In this document: in pieces, positions 1 through 5,053 of the stretch
How the letters are laid out: the number at the start of each line of letters is the position of its first letter
Position numbering within the stretch: position 1 is the stretch's first letter
Assembly: GCA_910585875.1 (NCBI GenBank)
Contig: CAJUIK010000080.1
Span: 1 to 5,267, forward strand
Reading direction: 5' to 3'
Length of the DNA stretch: 5,267 nt
Source: an uncultured Eubacteriales bacterium
Lineage (GTDB): Bacteria > Bacillota > Clostridia > Oscillospirales > Butyricicoccaceae
Notes under the pieces: generated by a model
Seen by the model: the letters and a program-made list of their open reading frames with translations, nothing else
Told to the model about the DNA's origin: nothing
Database searches by the model: none
Program-made: the position numbers and the translations under genes

Positions 1-67
1 TGAGGGACTTGAACCCCCGACCCCCTGCACGTCAAGCAGGTGCTCTAGCCAGCTGAGCTAAGCGTCC
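1..67 (-). tRNA. tRNA-Val(GAC), 3' end cut by window edge
   Basis: Read on the minus strand, a cloverleaf starts with acceptor strand GGACGCT, then TA and D stem GCTC/GAGC. The anticodon stem is CCTGC/GCAGG around loop TTGACGT, so the anticodon is GAC (valine, codons GTC and GTT). The variable loop is GGGTC, and the T stem GGGGG/CCCTC closes loop TTCAAGT. Only the first base of the 3' acceptor strand lies inside the window, so the discriminator and any encoded CCA cannot be seen. The anticodon arm closely resembles bacterial tRNA-Val(GAC) genes. It has its own near-consensus promoter just upstream and does not depend on read-through from the operon ending at 211. Confidence 0.95.
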
Positions 68-84
68 GTATCGTCAGCTTCTAT

Positions 85-113
85 AGTATAGCGCCTTTCT
101 GAAGTTTTGTCAA
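85..113 (-). promoter_or_regulatory. Sigma-A-type promoter of tRNA-Val
   Basis: On the minus strand a perfect -35 box TTGACA (108-113) is followed by a 17-bp spacer and -10 box TATACT (85-90), which matches TATAAT at five of six positions. Transcription would start near 77-79, about 10 bases before the mature 5' end of the tRNA at 67. This is the best-matching promoter in the window, as expected for a highly expressed stable RNA. Confidence 0.9.
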
Positions 114-155
114 CGGTTTTTTCGCCAAAGAAGAAAAATTTTAGCCCAAGGAAAG

Positions 156-176
156 CGGGAGGCGGAACGCCTCCCG
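156..176 (-). terminator. Intrinsic terminator of the xpaC-telA-lemA-TPM operon
   Basis: A perfect 9-bp GC-rich inverted repeat, CGGGAGGCG and CGCCTCCCG, closes a 3-base loop. It starts about 35 bp after the stop codon of the TPM gene. In the transcript the stem is followed by CTTTCCTT, an imperfect U-tract, so termination may be less than complete. It separates the operon from the tRNA-Val promoter. I see no other gene between 114 and 210. Confidence 0.7.
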
Positions 177-210
177 ATCTTTCGCAGGGCCCAAATTCAA
201 AGAAGCAGAC

Positions 211-1263
211 TCAGCGTCGCCCGGCGCCGCCCCCGCGGCTGCCTCCGCCGCCAAAACCGCCGCCCCGGCTTCCGCCGCTTCTTCCAGCTCCGCCTCCGCG
301 GCTGCCCCCGCCGCCGAAACCGCCGCCAAAGCTGCCTCCGCTTCTTCCGGCGCCGCCTCCGCGGGAACCTCCTCCTCCAAAGCCGCCGCCGAAGCCGCCA
401 AATCCCCCGAACCCTCCAAAGCCGCCGAAACCGCCTTGATTGCGGGGCGGCGGGGGAGGCGGAGACCTATGCTCTCTCGGCATTCTGGGGGGCGGCGTAA
501 TGATGACCGTGCGCCCCCTTCCGCCTCCGCCCCCTCTAGGAGGTCTGGGGGGCCTGGGGCCTCTCGGCCTGCTCATGGCCTTCACAATCACATAGACGAT
601 AATCGCCAGCACAACAATGGACATAAAATTAAAGTTCCCCCCTCCCGAAGAGCGCTTGGCCGGCTGCTTTTCCTGGGTCTCCGGCCGAACAGGCTGAGCC
701 GGCTGGCTGACGAATCCAGACGAGTCGGGTTTGGTCTGGCCGCCCTCTTTTTCGCCGTAAAGCTCGTAGAGTTCTTCAATCTTATCGCAAAACGCCTCAT
801 AGATTTTCTGGGCGCCGGCGTCGTAATCCCGATCGGCAAAATCCGGCTCCAGATACTCCTGGAGCATCTGGTCCACCTCTCCGTCCGTCAGATAGCGGCC
901 CAAGCCGGCGCTGGGCATGGCGTAATAATTCTCGTCGCCCACAGTCATCACCAACACCAAGCCGTCTTCGATGCCCCATTGGTCAAACACCTGGTCGACA
1001 TAGCTGTCGATGGTCTGGGCGCCGGGAAAGTCGGTCACAATCAGCGCCACCGTGGCGCCGGTCCGCCGCTCCGTGGCCGCGCCCCGGCTGTTGAGCTGCT
1101 GAACTGTAACCGGATCCAGCGCGTCAGATAGATCCGCCACCAAACCCTGCGCAGGCCGAGCGGCCACAGAGCCTCCAGCCTTATTCTCTTTGGCGGCGAA
1201 GACAGTCAGATTCATCACGGCCAGCAAAAGCAAGGCCGCGACCCACCGCGTTCTCTTTTTCAT
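211..1263 (-). CDS. TPM-domain membrane protein with Gly/Arg/Phe-rich tail
   Basis: This is a 350-residue protein of the TPM (YgcG/DUF477) family, whose members are secreted or membrane-anchored and often sit beside LemA; the molecular function is not firmly known. Residues 1-24 form a signal peptide (MKKR, a hydrophobic core, then VFAA). Residues about 40-165 match a TPM domain, with the family-like segments DGLVLVMTVGDENYYAMPSAG (within 100-120) and DRDYDAGAQKIYEAF near its end. One membrane helix spans about 213-229 and is followed by an Arg/Pro-rich stretch, which predicts a cytoplasmic C-terminus. The last 75 residues are five GGF steps and nearly three copies of a 21-residue repeat. I chose the ATG at 1263 because it gives a clean signal peptide and has GGGGAG five bases upstream; a longer in-frame start at 1353 would add 30 residues overlapping the preceding gene. 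It is the last gene of the operon, 20 bp after the lemA-like stop. The family call is confident, the role is not. Confidence 0.85.
   Translation of the reverse strand: MKKRTRWVAALLLLAVMNLTVFAAKENKAGGSVAARPAQGLVADLSDALDPVTVQQLNSRGAATERRTGATVALIVTDFPGAQTIDSYVDQVFDQWGIEDGLVLVMTVGDENYYAMPSAGLGRYLTDGEVDQMLQEYLEPDFADRDYDAGAQKIYEAFCDKIEELYELYGEKEGGQTKPDSSGFVSQPAQPVRPETQEKQPAKRSSGGGNFNFMSIVVLAIIVYVIVKAMSRPRGPRPPRPPRGGGGGRGRTVIITPPPRMPREHRSPPPPPPRNQGGFGGFGGFGGFGGFGGGFGGGGSRGGGAGRSGGSFGGGFGGGGSRGGGAGRSGGSRGGGFGGGGSRGGGAGRR
214..393 (-). repeat. Tandem 63-bp coding repeats in the TPM tail
   Basis: The C-terminus encodes a 21-residue unit that starts FGGGFGGGG and ends GRSGGS. Residues 291-311 and 312-332 are identical in protein sequence. 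A third copy (333-350) has Arg for the first Phe and is cut to 18 residues by the stop codon. Upstream, 394-435 encodes a run of GGF triplets. The DNA copies differ at synonymous positions, so the units are not a fresh duplication. Such tracts can expand or contract by slippage. Confidence 0.85.
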
Positions 1264-1283
1264 ATCCGCTCCCCATCCCGGGC

Positions 1284-1826
1284 TCAACGGAACACCGGCA
1301 GCTTGCCGGCGCCAGTCAGGGCCCCGATCGCCGAGGCGGGAAACCCGCTGCAAACGCGGTTATATTCCTCCGCCAAGCCGTTGTAATAGTCGTCGTATTG
1401 CAGGTTGCTCATGCGGCCGCAGAAATCCGAGTATTGGCGCCGGGCAATCTGCCGGTCCTCCGCCGTCAGAGCTGGCTCCAATTGCCGATACATCGTGTCC
1501 ACAGCGCCCTGCAGGCGGCTGTTGGCCTCGTAATACTCCTTCGGCGTTTCCGCCCGGTCCAGCTTGTTCCAAGCGGACTGGGCCTGTTTGACAGCCTCGT
1601 CGTTTTGGTCCAGCCCCCTTTGGGCCAGGGCCAGCAGGTTATAGGCGCTGTCCCGACGGCTCATCAGGTCGTTATAGGGCGAAAAGCCGTTTTGCCCGGT
1701 AAAGAAAGCCTCCTCCGCCTGTTTCCGCTGGCCGTGCAGCTTCCAGCCGCCCAAGCCCAGGGTGGAACCCGCCGCGATTACAATGGACAGGCACCAGGCT
1801 ACCGCCCGGTTTTTCAGCAAAGACAC
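1284..1826 (-). CDS. lemA: LemA-family membrane protein (divergent)
   Basis: This is a 180-residue protein with one N-terminal membrane helix (about 9-27) and then a charged, helical domain. The LemA resemblance lies in the size, the anchor-plus-helices layout, the YNDLMSRRDSAYNLLALAQR stretch (51-70) and the closing block EEYNRVCSGFPASAIGAL plus KLPVF (153-179), which parallels the conserved YN...FP...I end of LemA proteins. The middle is divergent, so the symbol is a family label. The start is GTG at 1826, supported by AAGGAGGAG six bases upstream. LemA proteins are membrane-anchored with no firmly assigned activity; the pairing with a TPM protein directly downstream (20 bp) is a recurrent one in bacteria. 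It follows telA after 115 bp. Confidence 0.75.
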   Translation of the reverse strand: MSLLKNRAVAWCLSIVIAAGSTLGLGGWKLHGQRKQAEEAFFTGQNGFSPYNDLMSRRDSAYNLLALAQRGLDQNDEAVKQAQSAWNKLDRAETPKEYYEANSRLQGAVDTMYRQLEPALTAEDRQIARRQYSDFCGRMSNLQYDDYYNGLAEEYNRVCSGFPASAIGALTGAGKLPVFR

Positions 1827-1941
1827 CGCCTTCTCCTCCTTGTCGCTTCCCCCGAATGCTCTGCATTTTCAGGGGTCTTTTTCATTCCGTCAAAGTTCGC
1901 GCCGCGGAGCGCGCCCCGCTTTTCCAAAGTTTTCTCTCCGC
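1827..1941 (-). promoter_or_regulatory. telA-lemA gap with a possible internal promoter
   Basis: This is the only sizeable gap inside the operon. On the minus strand TTGACG (1888-1893), a 17-bp spacer and GAAAAT (1865-1870) make a weak promoter candidate; the -10 box matches only four of six positions. A GC hairpin CGCGC/GCGCG with a 6-base loop lies at 1898-1913. The 7-mer CAAAGTT occurs twice, at 1891-1897 and 1925-1931, on either side of it. No U-tract follows the hairpin, so I do not call a terminator. The lemA ribosome binding site AAGGAGGAG is at the end of this gap. Confidence 0.3.
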
Positions 1942-3105
1942 TTAGTTGCGCAGCTCCAGCAGCTTGGCCTTGAGCTCGCCCTCGATACGGCCCAGCTCCT
2001 GTTGGGCGGCCTGGCGCTTTTCCCGGCCCTCCTGCTGGATGCGAGCCACCTCGTCCAGCGTCTCAATCAGGTTGCGGTTGGTTTGCTGCAGGGTTTCGAT
2101 ATCCACAATACCCCGCTCCGATTCCTTGGCGGCGGCGATCGTGCCCATTTTCAGGGTTTCCGCGTTTTTGCGCAGCAGCTCGTTGGTCATATCCGTCACC
2201 GCCCGCTGGGCCTCCATGGCCTGCTGGGAATTGGCCATACCCAGAGCCAGCACCATCTGGCTCTTCCACAAGGGGATTGTGTTGACGATGGAGGACTGAA
2301 TTTTTTCCGCCATCATAGCGTCGTTGTTCTGCACCAAGCGAATCTGAGGCGCCATCTGGATGGAGATATTGCGGGTCAGCTCCAGGTCGTGGAGCTTTTT
2401 CTCAAAGCGGATGCACATATTTTCCAGGTCGTTGGCGGCCTGGGCGTCTTCAGGCAGGCCGGAAGCCCGGGCTCGGGCCGTCAGCGCCGGCAGCTCGTTG
2501 GCCCGCACCTGATCCAGCTTCTTCTTGCCCGCCAGGATATACATGGAAAGCTCTTTGAAATAGACCAAATTCATATCATACATCTTATCCAGCATGGACA
2601 TATCCTTCATCAGCTGCACCTGATGGCCCTCCAACATGGCTTCGATGCGGTTGACGTTGGTTTCCGCTTTGGAATATTTGCTCTTCAGCTCTTCAATCTG
2701 GCTCTCAGCCTTTTTGAACAGGCCCATAATGCCCTTGGGTTTTTCCGCCGTGGCGTCGAAGCCCTTCAGCTGGCCGATAAGGTCGGTAATCATGCCGCCC
2801 ACCTCGCCCAGGTCTTTGGTGCGCACCTGCTCCAGGGCCGAGCCGGAGAAATCCGCCACCTTTTTCTGGCTGGCGGCGCCGTATTGCAGCACCACGGCGG
2901 AATCGGTGATATCGATTTTCTGGGCGAATTCCGCCACTGTTTTGGCCTCTTCCGGCGTCAAGCTGCTCTCGTCCAGCCCGGCGGGCTGGACGGCCTCCGG
3001 CTGCTTGGCTGGCTCTGGGGCCAGGGGCTCCAGCGTCAACGACGGCGCGGGCACATCCTTCAGTTCCGCCGCCAAATCCAGCTTGGGCGTCATTTTTTCA
3101 TCCAT
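1942..3105 (-). CDS. telA: TelA/YaaN-family 'toxic anion resistance' protein
   Basis: This is a 387-residue soluble protein of the TelA family, full length for the group. The first 45 residues are Pro/Ala/Glu-rich and probably disordered. Residues about 50-387 are almost wholly helical with coiled-coil character. The family hallmark is RLVQNNDAMMAEKI (256-269) followed by IVNTIPLWKSQMVLALGMA (273-291). Residues GIMGLFKKAESQIEELKSKY (125-144) also fit. No membrane segment or signal peptide is present. TelA proteins were linked to tellurite resistance in plasmid ter/kil contexts, and chromosomal homologues such as B. subtilis YaaN sit next to xpaC, as here. No terC, terD or other tellurium genes are in view, so a general envelope or stress role is more likely than metal detoxification. 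The ATG lies 2 bp after the xpaC stop codon, and its ribosome binding site (AAAGGA) lies inside the end of xpaC, which suggests coupled translation. Confidence 0.93.
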   Translation of the reverse strand: MDEKMTPKLDLAAELKDVPAPSLTLEPLAPEPAKQPEAVQPAGLDESSLTPEEAKTVAEFAQKIDITDSAVVLQYGAASQKKVADFSGSALEQVRTKDLGEVGGMITDLIGQLKGFDATAEKPKGIMGLFKKAESQIEELKSKYSKAETNVNRIEAMLEGHQVQLMKDMSMLDKMYDMNLVYFKELSMYILAGKKKLDQVRANELPALTARARASGLPEDAQAANDLENMCIRFEKKLHDLELTRNISIQMAPQIRLVQNNDAMMAEKIQSSIVNTIPLWKSQMVLALGMANSQQAMEAQRAVTDMTNELLRKNAETLKMGTIAAAKESERGIVDIETLQQTNRNLIETLDEVARIQQEGREKRQAAQQELGRIEGELKAKLLELRN

Positions 3106-3107
3106 GG

Positions 3108-3761
3108 TTATTCATCCTTTCCGCCCGGCGGGTCTCCCGCCAGGCCGTCGCCTTTCATCATGTGTTCCAGCACGTCCAAATCCGAGGTGATATCCAGCAT
3201 TTCGCTGGCGAACAGGCTGTCTAGCTGCTTTTCAAAAGCGGCTGCGATTATCTGGGCGTTTTGCTCCACGTCGCTTTTCAGCGCCTGGGCGTTCTGCCCG
3301 GCCGCGCCGGTTTCCGCCATATGGGCGTAAGAAGCGATCACCTTCACCGCCGTGGGCAGGTAATAGTGGAGAAACCGGCGGATCTGCTTGGCCTTTTCCG
3401 GCTGCTTGGCCACTTCGCCCAGGATGGCGCCGCCGGCCCGCTCCATCCGGCTGATCTGGGCGGAAATCCCTTGGCCCGGGATCCGGGCGTTGAGGGCGGC
3501 CAGTTCCTTCAGCTGCCCCCGGGCCTGCTCCAGAGCCTGGTCCAGTTGCTGCTCCCCGGTGTCAAAAGGCTTTTGGGGCGCAGGAACCAGAATGGTTTTG
3601 GGCGGCATAAAGGCGGTGGCCGCCAAATAGACCGCCATAGAAATGGCCAGCGTCATCACCAGCCCCCACAGGGCGTACAGCGGAAGAATCAGGCCGCAGA
3701 CCACCCAGCTGGCGGCAAATAGATAGACCGGCGTCACAGGACGGACTTTTTTCTCGATCAA
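3108..3761 (-). CDS. xpaC: XpaC-family membrane protein (5-bromo-4-chloroindolyl phosphate hydrolysis family)
   Basis: This is a 217-residue protein with a hydrophobic N-terminal region, about residues 11-51, that can form two membrane helices (PVYLFAASWVVCGLILPLY and LWGLVMTLAISMAVYLAAT). A cytosolic helical domain follows. The XpaC signature is RRFLHYYLPTAVKVIASY (128-145), with the family-like closing block LDITSDLDVLEHMMKGDGL (189-207). The family name comes from a B. subtilis locus linked to X-phos hydrolysis; no phosphatase motif is visible and the true activity is unknown. The start is TTG at 3761, chosen because no ATG or GTG lies in frame between the upstream promoter and this codon and because AAAGGGTG sits eight bases before it. 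It is the first gene of the operon, 2 bp before telA, matching the xpaC-yaaN pair of Bacillus. The rare start codon and the hairpin over the ribosome binding site suggest modest or controlled translation. Confidence 0.9.
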   Translation of the reverse strand: MIEKKVRPVTPVYLFAASWVVCGLILPLYALWGLVMTLAISMAVYLAATAFMPPKTILVPAPQKPFDTGEQQLDQALEQARGQLKELAALNARIPGQGISAQISRMERAGGAILGEVAKQPEKAKQIRRFLHYYLPTAVKVIASYAHMAETGAAGQNAQALKSDVEQNAQIIAAAFEKQLDSLFASEMLDITSDLDVLEHMMKGDGLAGDPPGGKDE

Positions 3762-3771
3762 ATTGACAACA

Positions 3772-3787
3772 CCCTTTCCCCAAAGGG
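3772..3787 (-). promoter_or_regulatory. Hairpin covering the xpaC ribosome binding site
   Basis: In the mRNA, CCCUUU and AAAGGG pair perfectly (6 bp) around a GGGG loop. The 3' arm is the xpaC Shine-Dalgarno sequence itself, so folding would hide it. The element lies in the short leader between the predicted transcription start and the TTG start codon. The pairing is seen directly; a regulatory role is inferred. Confidence 0.45.
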
Positions 3788-3804
3788 GCGATTTTTCTAA
3801 TAAT

Positions 3805-3833
3805 ATATTACACGGTATTGCCCAAAAAGTCTA
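3805..3833 (-). promoter_or_regulatory. Sigma-A-type promoter of the xpaC operon
   Basis: On the minus strand -35 box TAGACT (3828-3833) and -10 box TAATAT (3805-3810) are 17 bp apart. Each matches four of six consensus positions. The surrounding stretch is markedly AT-rich compared with the genes. The start of transcription would be near 3797, giving a leader of about 36 bases. The -35 box overlaps the 3' arm of the hairpin at 3824-3842. Confidence 0.6.
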
Positions 3834-3842
3834 CGACTTTTT
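3824..3842 (-). terminator. Hairpin after the recombinase gene, possible bidirectional terminator
   Basis: A perfect inverted repeat, AAAAAGTC and GACTTTTT (8 bp), closes a 3-base loop 70 bp after the recombinase stop codon. The run of five U in the 3' arm and the A-run in the 5' arm resemble a bidirectional terminator, but the stem is mostly A-U and a true U-tail beyond the stem is missing. A related hairpin occurs at 4812-4828. The remaining bases of the 3762-3912 gap hold the xpaC promoter and two copies of GCCTTTGC (3854-3861, 3879-3886). Confidence 0.4.
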
Positions 3843-3912
3843 CGCGGCGCGGAGCCTTTGCCGCAAAAGGAAACGGGCGCCTTTGCAGGAAGCAAGCCAG
3901 GGGGCTTTTTCA

Positions 3913-4530
3913 TTAAGGCAAATCCCGCTCCTCCCCTCGTATTTTCTGGGCTCTGGAATAAAAGGTTGCGGCGGGCATCCGGCATTCCAAGGCGGCCTGG
4001 CGCAGGGAAATCTGTTTTTTTCGCCAGGCTTGGTAAAGCTCGTCAAAATTTTTCGGCAAAGGCTGGGGCGGCCTGCCGAATTTGACGCCCCGGGCCTTAG
4101 CGGCGGCGATGCCCTCCTGCTGCCGGCAGCGGATATTTTCCCGCTCTTTTTGGGCCACAAAGGACAGGATTTGCAGCACTAAGTCGGCGATAAACGCCCC
4201 CATCAAATCCTTCCCCACCCGGGTGTCCAGCAGCGGCATATCGATGACGCAGATATCCGCCCCGATTTCCTTGGTCAGCCGCCGCCATTGGATCTGGATT
4301 TCCTCATAATTGCGGCCCAGTCTGTCGATGCTCAGGATATAAAGCAGATCCCCCTCCTGAATCCTGGACACCATTTTTTGATATTGCGGCCGGCAAAAAT
4401 CCTTGCCCGAGATTTTATCGACATAGATATTCCCCTCCGGCGTCCCGACTCGGCGGATCGCCGCCATCTGCCGAGCCTCGTTCTGCTCCATGGTGGATAC
4501 CCGCGCATAACCGTAAATTTTTCCCTGCAT
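3913..4530 (-). CDS. Small serine recombinase (resolvase/invertase family)
   Basis: This is a 205-residue protein, the normal length for the Tn3-resolvase/DNA-invertase group. The catalytic domain (about 4-140) has YGYARVST with the nucleophile Ser12 and partner Arg10, and IDRLGRN with Arg70 and Arg73. The dimer helix AQKERENIRCRQQEGIAAAK has Glu129 and Arg130. GVKFGRP links to a C-terminal helix-turn-helix (about 163-195, ISLRQAALECRMPAATFYSR) that would bind the recombination site. All expected catalytic residues are present, so it looks active. The ATG at 4530 has GGAGG five bases upstream. It stands alone: no transposase, cargo or obvious invertible promoter is adjacent, so whether it is a resolvase, an invertase or a transposon remnant is open. 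The upstream palindromes are candidate sites. The 151-bp gap to xpaC carries that operon's own promoter, so the two are probably separate units. Confidence 0.92.
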   Translation of the reverse strand: MQGKIYGYARVSTMEQNEARQMAAIRRVGTPEGNIYVDKISGKDFCRPQYQKMVSRIQEGDLLYILSIDRLGRNYEEIQIQWRRLTKEIGADICVIDMPLLDTRVGKDLMGAFIADLVLQILSFVAQKERENIRCRQQEGIAAAKARGVKFGRPPQPLPKNFDELYQAWRKKQISLRQAALECRMPAATFYSRAQKIRGEERDLP

Positions 4531-4700
4531 ATTGTCCTCCGTTTCCGTCCATACCTTATCTTTCTCTATCGATCTATAACCGATATTTTATACTGTGGAA
4601 CCGGAGGATTTCCCTCGTTTTTTACCAGTAAAAGCCTTTCAAAACAAAAAATAGCCGTAAACCCGGTTGATTCCTACCGCTCAAGTCCGAATCCATGGAA
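4531..4700 (-). promoter_or_regulatory. AT-rich leader of the recombinase gene with two dyads
   Basis: No gene is visible here. The stretch is clearly more AT-rich than its surroundings. A 14-bp palindrome TTTTAC-CA-GTAAAA lies at 4620-4633. A second dyad has arms TATCG (4567-4571) and CGATA (4581-4585) nine bases apart. On the minus strand TATAAA and TATAGA are possible -10 boxes, but neither has a convincing -35 box at 16-18 bp, so I do not name a promoter. The ribosome binding site GGAGG is at 4536-4540. These dyads could be operators or recombinase binding subsites. Confidence 0.35.
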
Positions 4701-4701
4701 G

Positions 4702-4805
4702 CCGGCGGGTCCCGGAGGGTTTCCGGCTTTACATACAAAAAGAGACGCGTTTTCACGCGTCTCTTTTTCTGGCAGCCCATCGGCGACTCGAACGCCGGAC
4801 GCCCT
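4702..4805 (-). repeat. Direct repeat copy A (tRNA-Lys 3' end plus terminator)
   Basis: The segment matches 4909-5010 in the same orientation. Across 104 aligned columns I count four substitutions and a two-base length difference, so identity is about 94%. It contains, in transcription order, the last part of a Lys-like tRNA, the intrinsic terminator, and a GC-rich tail. Beyond the repeat the flanking sequences are unrelated. An additional AAGCCGG/CCGGCTT pairing (4699-4705, 4723-4729) is complete only in this copy. Confidence 0.9.
4737..4768 (-). terminator. Strong intrinsic terminator, copy A
   Basis: A perfect 14-bp inverted repeat, AAAAAGAGACGCGT with ACGCGTCTCTTTTT, closes a GAAA tetraloop in the minus-strand transcript. 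It is identical to the terminator at 4942-4973. It directly follows the tRNA remnant, and so now only backs up the terminator behind tRNA-Lys. The A-run and U-run are symmetrical, so it could stop transcription from either side. Confidence 0.9.
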
Positions 4806-4806
4806 T
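4770..4806 (-). pseudogene. tRNA-Lys 3' remnant (T arm, acceptor strand and CCA only)
   Basis: On the minus strand the sequence carries the same T arm as the intact tRNA-Lys (CCGGCG, TTCGAGT, CGCCG), then ATGGGCT, discriminator G and CCA. The intact gene has ATGGGTC, A and CCA. Nothing resembling an anticodon arm or D arm precedes it; instead the sequence runs into a GATTTTT hairpin. It cannot form a tRNA. It could be a decayed copy of tRNA-Lys or of a second isoacceptor with a changed acceptor end. Confidence 0.8.
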
Positions 4807-4908
4807 CCCCAAAAAATCTTCGATTTTTCGCGGACCCCTTTGATTCAATAGATTTCCGCCGGATAAACCGCTGGAAATCCCTTCTCCACGCTTGCGGCGT
4901 CCCGCCTC
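4806..4908. other. Gene-free spacer between the two repeat copies
   Basis: I see no gene here. It holds an AAAAATC/GATTTTT hairpin with a 3-base loop (4812-4828) followed by CGCGG, which resembles the hairpin after the recombinase gene, then about 60 bases without recognisable signals. The GC-rich inverted repeat CCCGCC/GGCGGG (4901-4916) crosses into repeat copy B. Confidence 0.5.
4812..4828. repeat. Hairpin repeat related to the one at 3824-3842
   Basis: AAAAATC and GATTTTT (7 bp) close a 3-base loop and are followed on the plus strand by CGCGG and, a few bases on, CCTTTG. The hairpin at 3824-3842 shows the same order: a C-run, A-run, TC, loop, GA, T-run, CGCGG, CCTTTG. The extra G-C pair in that copy is present in both arms, so the pairing is kept although the sequence differs. 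Confidence 0.55.
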
Positions 4909-5010
4909 CCGGCGGGTCCCGGAGGTTCCGGCTTTACATACAAAAAGAGACGCGTTTTCACGCGTCTCTTTTTCTGGTGACCCATCGGCGACTCGAACGC
5001 CGGACACCCT
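4909..5010 (-). repeat. Direct repeat copy B (inside and after intact tRNA-Lys)
   Basis: This is the partner of 4702-4805 and lies in the same orientation. It covers the T arm, acceptor strand and CCA of the functional tRNA-Lys, the terminator and the GC-rich tail. Being attached to the complete gene, it is likely the parental copy. Confidence 0.9.
4942..4973 (-). terminator. Strong intrinsic terminator of the tRNA cluster, copy B
   Basis: It has the same 14-bp stem and GAAA tetraloop as copy A, beginning one base after the CCA of tRNA-Lys. It ends the His-Gln-Lys tRNA transcript. The stem ends in five U, which serve as the U-tract. Confidence 0.93.
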
Positions 5011-5050
5011 CCTTAAAAGGGAGGTGCTCTGCCAGCTGAGCTAATGGGTC
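4975..5050 (-). tRNA. tRNA-Lys(TTT)
   Basis: The 76-nt cloverleaf has acceptor GACCCAT/ATGGGTC, D stem GCTC/GAGC and anticodon stem CCTCC/GGAGG with loop CTTTTAA, giving anticodon TTT. The variable loop is GTGTC, and the T stem CGGCG/CGCCG closes TTCGAGT. Discriminator A and CCA are encoded. It is the last gene of the cluster, 3 bp after tRNA-Gln, so the two are certainly co-transcribed. Confidence 0.97.
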
Positions 5051-5053
5051 ATA

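Noticed and set aside
107..439. A Pro-rich plus-strand open frame
   Set aside because: It is the antisense of the Gly-rich TPM tail; poly-proline arises from GGN codons read backwards.
1264..1353. Longer start for the TPM protein, adding 30 residues
   Set aside because: It would place a non-hydrophobic stretch before a clear signal peptide and overlap the lemA-like gene by about 70 bases. The ATG at 1263 has a good ribosome binding site.
1814..1885. A 23-residue minus-strand open frame (MKKTPENAEHSG...) overlapping the lemA start
   Set aside because: No properly spaced ribosome binding site precedes its ATG, and the Arg run comes from the lemA Shine-Dalgarno sequence read out of frame.
1942..3105. 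Tellurite-resistance island
   Set aside because: Only telA is present; no terB, terC, terD or terZ-like genes are visible, and the context is the chromosomal xpaC-type operon.
1762..3330. A 522-codon open frame on the plus strand
   Set aside because: It lies opposite telA and parts of lemA and xpaC. Its His/Leu/Gln-rich translation has no family features and reflects the antisense of GC-rich codons.
4702..5010. attL and attR of an integrated element at tRNA-Lys
   Set aside because: The copies are only 207 bp apart with no cargo. The repeat extends through the terminator well beyond a typical core. No tyrosine integrase is present, and the nearby recombinase is of the small resolvase type.
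4702..5010. CRISPR array
   Set aside because: There are only two copies, the unit is about 100 bp long, and it is explained by a tRNA end plus a terminator.
4695..5039. A plus-strand open frame with an internally repeated peptide
   Set aside because: It runs through both terminators, the tRNA remnant and tRNA-Lys on the opposite strand. The repeated peptide merely mirrors the DNA duplication.
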